Shown: piece after piece, positions 60,060 to 64,000 of the stretch
How positions within the stretch are numbered: the stretch's first letter is position 1
Layout: every line of letters begins with the position of its first letter
Origin: Fibrobacter sp.
Lineage (GTDB): Bacteria; Fibrobacterota; Fibrobacteria; Fibrobacterales; Fibrobacteraceae
DNA: 64,000 bases
NCBI GenBank assembly: GCA_017642335.1
Contig: JAGCPF010000035.1
Coordinates: 372,001-436,000, forward strand
Direction of reading: 5' to 3'
Translations under genes and position numbers: made by a program
The notes under the pieces: generated by a model
Databases searched by the model: none
What the model was told of the DNA's origin: nothing
What the model saw: the letters and a program-made list of their open reading frames with translations, nothing else

Positions 60060-61559
60060 TTAGTCTTTGCCGGTATAATTGTTGTTCACGCAGAAGAAAG
60101 GAAGCTTCGCTGTGGACTTCAATTGTTCTGAAGCCTGCTTAGGTGGCCTATGAAAGAAATCACCGTCGTTGTATGTCGGGTTATTGTAAATTACATACGT
60201 GATCGGCTGCTGTTCTTTATCTATCCATAAAAGGATTCCTTGCTTGACGGCGCAATCGAATCCCGTCGAGTCACTATTCTCGTCTATGGGTTCATAAGTA
60301 CAGTTTGCATTTCCGAAGTTTTCGCCTTCGATGAAAAAATTACTTGCTGTTATATATTTTGTGTACAAATTGGTTGCATTATTATGCTCGGTTTCATGTC
60401 TCTCTATAATACTTTCCCACACTTCATCGTCTCCAATTTCCCAAGGCTCATAGATTTCTGCTGTTCTCGGCGGGACAGGTGTCGTTGTGGTAAGATAATT
60501 CACCAATCTGTTGAGATCGTCTTCCGTTGCCAAATGAAATCCTGCAGATTTCGTGTCGTTCAGATTCCATGTTAAATCTTCGCAATATTTTTTTGCGCTT
60601 TCAAAATCAAGTACCATGTCTTTTTGGCCTATCGTCCATACCTGGGTTCCCCAAGAATGTGTGCCAGTCAGATAGTTGCTCGCCCCCTTTGTGGCAACAG
60701 AGTCAAGACTTAAATCTTTTACGGACCATCTTCCTTTGCGATCGCAAGTCAGCATTCCTCCTAGTTGCTGTTCGGGTTCGGTTTTTGCGTAGCATAGCAT
60801 CCCAAGCAATTTCTCTGATTTTGTTGTGTCGCGCCATTCCCCTTGATTGGAGCAAATTTTGCCGTTTTGCGTTGTCCCGATTTTTTCATTAGTACAACCA
60901 GAATGCATATTTTCTTCAGAAAAAGTTGCTAAGCGAACGGTGGTGCCGTCGCAAGTATATGACCTCTGCATGAGATTTTCGTAGAATCTTCCTTTACCAA
61001 CGAAACCATCTTGCTTGGAAAGACAAATTCCGACGGAGTCCAGTCTCAACGAGTCGGCTCGTGTTGCAATCGTGGCTTCTCCGTTTTTGCATATAAAGGG
61101 TTTATTTGAGAAAATGTCCTGTTGTTGGTAAATCTCGGTTGCAGAGGCGTTTTCGCATATGGAACTACTCGATTCTGCTTTTTTTCCGTTGGAACTAGAT
61201 GAGCCCGCCTTGCTTGAACTGGAACCCTTTTCGTTGGAACTAGATGTGTCAGGCGTGCTTGAACTGGAACCCTTTTCGTTGGAACTAGATGAGCCAGCCT
61301 TGCTTGAACTAGAACCTTTTTTGCTGGAGCTAGATATGCCAGCCTTGCTTGAACTGGATTTGTTTGAACTTGAACTTTTAGAGAGGCTTGAAGAGGAATC
61401 TGTTTCATCATTGTGCCCGATTTCTTCAGCTTCGGCCACCGCCACGGGAGCAACATCGAATGAGTCTGCATTGCTGCACGCTTCAAAAAGGAAGGATGCC
61501 GCGATTCCGAAAATTATTGGGAATGCGCAGGTTGATTTTCTTAGAATGTTTCGGAGCAT
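60060..61559 (-). CDS. Ser-rich repeat lipoprotein of unknown function
   Basis: 499 residues from the ATG at 61559 (GAGGCGG just upstream; the earlier ATG at 61571 lacks it). Lipoprotein signal with Cys28 (FLFEACSN). Residues about 55-138 are poly-Ser blocks with Lys/Gly spacers, encoded by 45-base tandem repeats. The rest has many Cys, with SWGTQVWTIGQ and AGFHLATEDDLNRLVNYL recalling the major-paralogous-domain proteins of Fibrobacter, but the match is loose. Codons are distinctly AT-richer than in flanking genes. It sits between wzc and wzx in the operon; a surface role is inferred from the lipid anchor and linker. Confidence 0.72.
   Translation of the reverse strand: MLRNILRKSTCAFPIIFGIAASFLFEACSNADSFDVAPVAVAEAEEIGHNDETDSSSSLSKSSSSNKSSSSKAGISSSSKKGSSSSKAGSSSSNEKGSSSSTPDTSSSNEKGSSSSKAGSSSSNGKKAESSSSICENASATEIYQQQDIFSNKPFICKNGEATIATRADSLRLDSVGICLSKQDGFVGKGRFYENLMQRSYTCDGTTVRLATFSEENMHSGCTNEKIGTTQNGKICSNQGEWRDTTKSEKLLGMLCYAKTEPEQQLGGMLTCDRKGRWSVKDLSLDSVATKGASNYLTGTHSWGTQVWTIGQKDMVLDFESAKKYCEDLTWNLNDTKSAGFHLATEDDLNRLVNYLTTTTPVPPRTAEIYEPWEIGDDEVWESIIERHETEHNNATNLYTKYITASNFFIEGENFGNANCTYEPIDENSDSTGFDCAVKQGILLWIDKEQQPITYVIYNNPTYNDGDFFHRPPKQASEQLKSTAKLPFFCVNNNYTGKD
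61189..61362 (-). repeat. 45-bp tandem repeat encoding Ser-rich linker
   Basis: Nearly four copies of a 45-base unit (61189-61233, 61234-61278, 61279-61323, and a partial copy to 61362), in frame, encoding 15 residues of Ser plus Lys/Gly. Copies differ at a few bases. Repeat number could change by slippage without a frameshift, altering linker length. Confidence 0.85.
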
Positions 61560-61580
61560 AGACCGCCTCATTGCTGCTAA

Positions 61581-63680
61581 TTAGTATTTCCCGTACTTGT
61601 AGCCGAAGCCGTCGGAATGACTGTGCTCGTACTTGTTGATGACGAAACAGGCGTGTGCGCTAGTATTGCCCTTGAGCAGCTGCTTCATACCGTCCTGGAT
61701 GGCTTCAATGCTATGTTTGTTGTACTCGATGACCATCACGACCTGCGAAGCGACTCGGCAGGCGAGGGCTGCGTCGGTAACGAGCATGATGGGCGGAGTA
61801 TCGATAATGATGAGGTCGTACTGGTTTTCTAGCTCTGCAATCGTATTGGAGAAGTGCTTGGAACCAAGAAGTTCGGACGGGTTGCTTGGGACGGTTCCGC
61901 AAGGAATCACGTCGAGATGTTCCACTTCTGTCTTGTAGATGATGTCGGAAAGCTCCGCATTATGGAGCAGAAGCTGGGAAAGACCCTTGTTGCGCTTGAT
62001 TCCGAATTCCTTGTGCAAGCGGCCCTTGCGGAGGTCGGCGTCGATGAGCAGGACCTTTTTGTCGAGTCCGGCGCACAGGGCGGCAAGGTTTACGGAGATG
62101 AAGCTCTTTCCTACGCCGGGGATAAGTCCGCTGATGCCGATGACCTTGCTGTGACCCTCCTCCATGCTGAATTCGAGAGAACTGCGGAGGGCTCGTAGAG
62201 ATTCCACTGCCACGTCGTCGGGTTCGACCACGGCGAGAGGCCTTGTCCCCTTCGTCCCGTTCGGGTTGCCTTTGGGCACCTTCGCGTAGATGCTGTACCC
62301 GGTCTCGCGTTCAATGAAGTTCGCATCGCGGACACCGTTGCTGAACTTGTTCTTGATTACGACGATGAGAGCTCCCGCTAGGAAGCCGAGGAAAAGGGCA
62401 AGGCAGACAATGACGGTCTTTTTCGGCTTGACCGGTCGCGAGACTTCTTCGGCATAGTCGATGATACGTACCGATCCGACTTCACCTGCAGAGACCAGCT
62501 TCAACTGCTGAATGTTGTTGAGCATGGTGGTGTACAGGATCTTGGTCATGTCCACTTCGTTGGTCAGCTTGAGAACTTCTTGCTGGGTCGCAGGAAGCTT
62601 CTTGGTCTCGCTCGTGTTAAGCGCGAGTTGATGCTTCAGTGTCGCTTCCTGTTCTTCCAATGTCTTGATTGTGGGGTGTTCCGGCTGGAACAGACGAACG
62701 GCATCTTTCTTTTTCTGCTGGAGGTTCAGGAGGTCTTGCTGCAGCTTCGTCCTGTTTTCAAGAATAATTCTTGTTTCCGCGTTGATGTCGATGGAGCCGA
62801 TTTTGTTACGGTAGGTGTTGAACTTCAAGAGGGAGCTGTCCATCTGCGCCTTGACTTCGGGCAACTGCTTTTCCAGGAATTCAAGCGTCTTCTGGGCTTC
62901 GGCGTTGCGCTGTTCCACATTTTGGCGCAAGTAGGTCGTGGCGATTTCGTTCAGGATGTCTGTCGCCCTGTCCGGATAGATATCTTGGTAGCTGAATTCG
63001 AGAATACCGGTCTTTTTGCCTTTTTCCTTGACGTCAAATGCCTTCTTGAATGCGGAAATGGCCGTGAGACGGTCCATCTTGGTCAAACTGAATTTCTGCT
63101 TCTTTTTGGCATACATCTTGAAAATGCTGAATACGACGGTGTCGCCAGCATAGGGGACACGGTATGTCTGACCAACGATGCCTTCGACGATTTTTTTGTT
63201 GTGGTGGTCGTACAGAGCGAATTGCGTGCTGTCATCCATTGCCACGGCCGTCCATGGCATCTGTTCTTCCTCGACCGGGAGCTTTTCCCAGGGGACTTCG
63301 AACTGGTTGAGTTCCATTCGTCCTTCGCGGTGGAAAAGACGGTTGAACCTGCTCGTGGGTTCTGCGATATACTGCAACCGCATCTTGTCTACGGCATCGC
63401 CTATAATCTGTCGGCTTTTGATAAGTTCGATTTCGGTTTCGGCGGGGCTGGTGGTCGCAAAGAGGTTCCCGAGGCCAGCCATCATTCCTGCGCCCTTGTT
63501 GTTCTTGGATTCAATCTGTAGCAGAGCGTCAACTTGGTAAATCGGTCTGATCCACATTGCTACGAAAACGCCAACTGCCCCTGCCAGAATAATACAGGGA
63601 AGCATGATGTGCCAATTCTTGGCGAGGTCCTTCAGCAGGTCAAAAAGGTCTGTTTCTTCTTTTTTCGACGACAAAGCCAT
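61581..63680 (-). CDS. Wzc-like polysaccharide co-polymerase with tyrosine kinase domain
   Basis: 699 residues: N-terminal Wzz-like domain with membrane helix (about 29-50), a coiled coil (about 265-370), second membrane helix (about 425-445), and a BY-kinase domain (about 500-680) with Walker A Lys525 in GVGKSFIS, Walker A' LLIDADLR, and Walker B IIIDTPP. The C-terminus carries three Tyr (FGYKYGKY) as autophosphorylation sites, fewer than in E. coli Wzc. It controls chain length and export. No Wza or phosphatase is in view. It is the first gene of the minus-strand operon. Confidence 0.9.
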   Translation of the reverse strand: MALSSKKEETDLFDLLKDLAKNWHIMLPCIILAGAVGVFVAMWIRPIYQVDALLQIESKNNKGAGMMAGLGNLFATTSPAETEIELIKSRQIIGDAVDKMRLQYIAEPTSRFNRLFHREGRMELNQFEVPWEKLPVEEEQMPWTAVAMDDSTQFALYDHHNKKIVEGIVGQTYRVPYAGDTVVFSIFKMYAKKKQKFSLTKMDRLTAISAFKKAFDVKEKGKKTGILEFSYQDIYPDRATDILNEIATTYLRQNVEQRNAEAQKTLEFLEKQLPEVKAQMDSSLLKFNTYRNKIGSIDINAETRIILENRTKLQQDLLNLQQKKKDAVRLFQPEHPTIKTLEEQEATLKHQLALNTSETKKLPATQQEVLKLTNEVDMTKILYTTMLNNIQQLKLVSAGEVGSVRIIDYAEEVSRPVKPKKTVIVCLALFLGFLAGALIVVIKNKFSNGVRDANFIERETGYSIYAKVPKGNPNGTKGTRPLAVVEPDDVAVESLRALRSSLEFSMEEGHSKVIGISGLIPGVGKSFISVNLAALCAGLDKKVLLIDADLRKGRLHKEFGIKRNKGLSQLLLHNAELSDIIYKTEVEHLDVIPCGTVPSNPSELLGSKHFSNTIAELENQYDLIIIDTPPIMLVTDAALACRVASQVVMVIEYNKHSIEAIQDGMKQLLKGNTSAHACFVINKYEHSHSDGFGYKYGKY

Positions 63681-63718
63681 ACAATGTTCCGTTTACTATG
63701 TTTTCCAAATACTTCTAA

Positions 63719-63728
63719 AGGGCGCCCT
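63719..63728. promoter_or_regulatory. 10-bp palindrome in the wzc upstream region
   Basis: AGGGCGCCCT, perfectly self-complementary, is 39 bp before the wzc start in the divergent region, with TAGAA/TTCTA half-sites next to it. A possible operator for the capsule operon; no regulator is identified. Confidence 0.3.
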
Positions 63729-63838
63729 CTAGAAATCTTGGATTCTAAAATAGCAAATAGATTTGGTTGCTGATTGAGAGGGTGGGGCGGAAAAGCTCTT
63801 TTTTTTATTAGTTTTAGAATGCTAAAGAGGTATAGAGT

Positions 63839-64000
63839 ATGCATTTCAAATTTCTTGCCGGCATTTTAGTGTTGGCGTCCGTTGTTTTTGCGGTTGAACC
63901 TGCCGAGAATGCCGCTGCGGTAGAACAGTCCCCCGTCGTGGCGGATGCGCCAGCCATGGAGTCGACGCCTGTCGCCGGAGATTCCGTCGCCAAAGATTCC
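63839..64000 (+). CDS. Secreted protein, N-terminal fragment (3' end outside window)
   Basis: 54 codons from the ATG at 63839 (AAGAGG eight bases upstream) to the right edge. Signal peptide MHFKFLAGILVLASVVFA, then an Ala/Pro/Val/Ser-rich stretch with no recognisable domain. It is divergent from wzc and may belong to the export machinery, but nothing visible shows this. Confidence 0.72.
   Translation, partial: MHFKFLAGILVLASVVFAVEPAENAAAVEQSPVVADAPAMESTPVAGDSVAKDS

Noticed and set aside
61189..61362. CRISPR-like repeat array
   Set aside because: Repeats are contiguous, in frame and protein-coding, with no spacers or cas genes.

Overview
The window looks like chromosomal DNA of a Fibrobacter-type fibre-degrading bacterium. 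The evidence is indirect but consistent: several secreted plant-cell-wall hydrolases with CBM6 modules and a shared basic C-terminal sorting-like tail, poly-Ser linkers, Bat-type von Willebrand proteins, and tandem CotH/lamin-tail lipoproteins. Coding density is high. I saw no tRNA, rRNA, CRISPR array, insertion sequence or prophage.

Layout. 1-11.4 kb: a hemicellulose block with a GH2 beta-galactosidase (5' truncated by the window edge), a GH95 enzyme, a CE1 esterase (opposite strand), a GH43 xylosidase/arabinosidase and a GH10 xylanase; together these could strip side chains from xylan and cut its backbone. 11.5-15.6 kb (minus): an Hpt protein, a REC-HD-GYP c-di-GMP phosphodiesterase and a hybrid histidine kinase, the parts of one phosphorelay. 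15.6-19.4 kb: a membrane acyltransferase and a secreted GH8 enzyme. 19.4-23.0 kb: BatA and BatB, separated by an opposite-strand membrane protein with a degenerate GGDEF domain. 23.0-23.2 kb: a candidate structured small RNA on the minus strand with its own terminator. 23.3-32.9 kb: a non-catalytic M16 lipoprotein, an unknown secreted protein, TrmH, an MCE/MlaD protein, HPr and enzyme I, a Slt-type transglycosylase and a DMT-family membrane protein. 32.9-38.9 kb: two tandem paralogous CotH/lamin-tail lipoproteins, both preceded by a hairpin between a purine-rich Shine-Dalgarno-like tract and the start codon.

38.9-63.7 kb is a surface-polysaccharide locus. It has UDP-glucose dehydrogenase, an Alg14/Alg13-like split glycosyltransferase, a beta-propeller/GT4 fusion, a Stealth sugar-phosphate transferase, a polymerase/ligase and a GT2. 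A plus-strand phosphonate operon follows (PEP mutase, phosphonopyruvate decarboxylase, metallophosphoesterase, SDR, nucleotidyltransferase, Rossmann oxidoreductase). It converges on a minus-strand operon coding for a Wzc kinase, a repeat-bearing lipoprotein, a Wzx flippase, a DegT aminotransferase, an ATP-grasp/HAD fusion and three LicD transferases in a row. My reading is that a phosphonate is made, activated with a nucleotide and transferred by LicD proteins to a Wzy-type glycan. No recognisable 2-aminoethylphosphonate transaminase is present, and two oxidoreductases of unknown substrate sit in the operon, so the phosphonate may not be the usual 2-AEP. This is the best candidate here for undescribed biochemistry.

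The window closes with the first 54 codons of a secreted protein, divergent from wzc.
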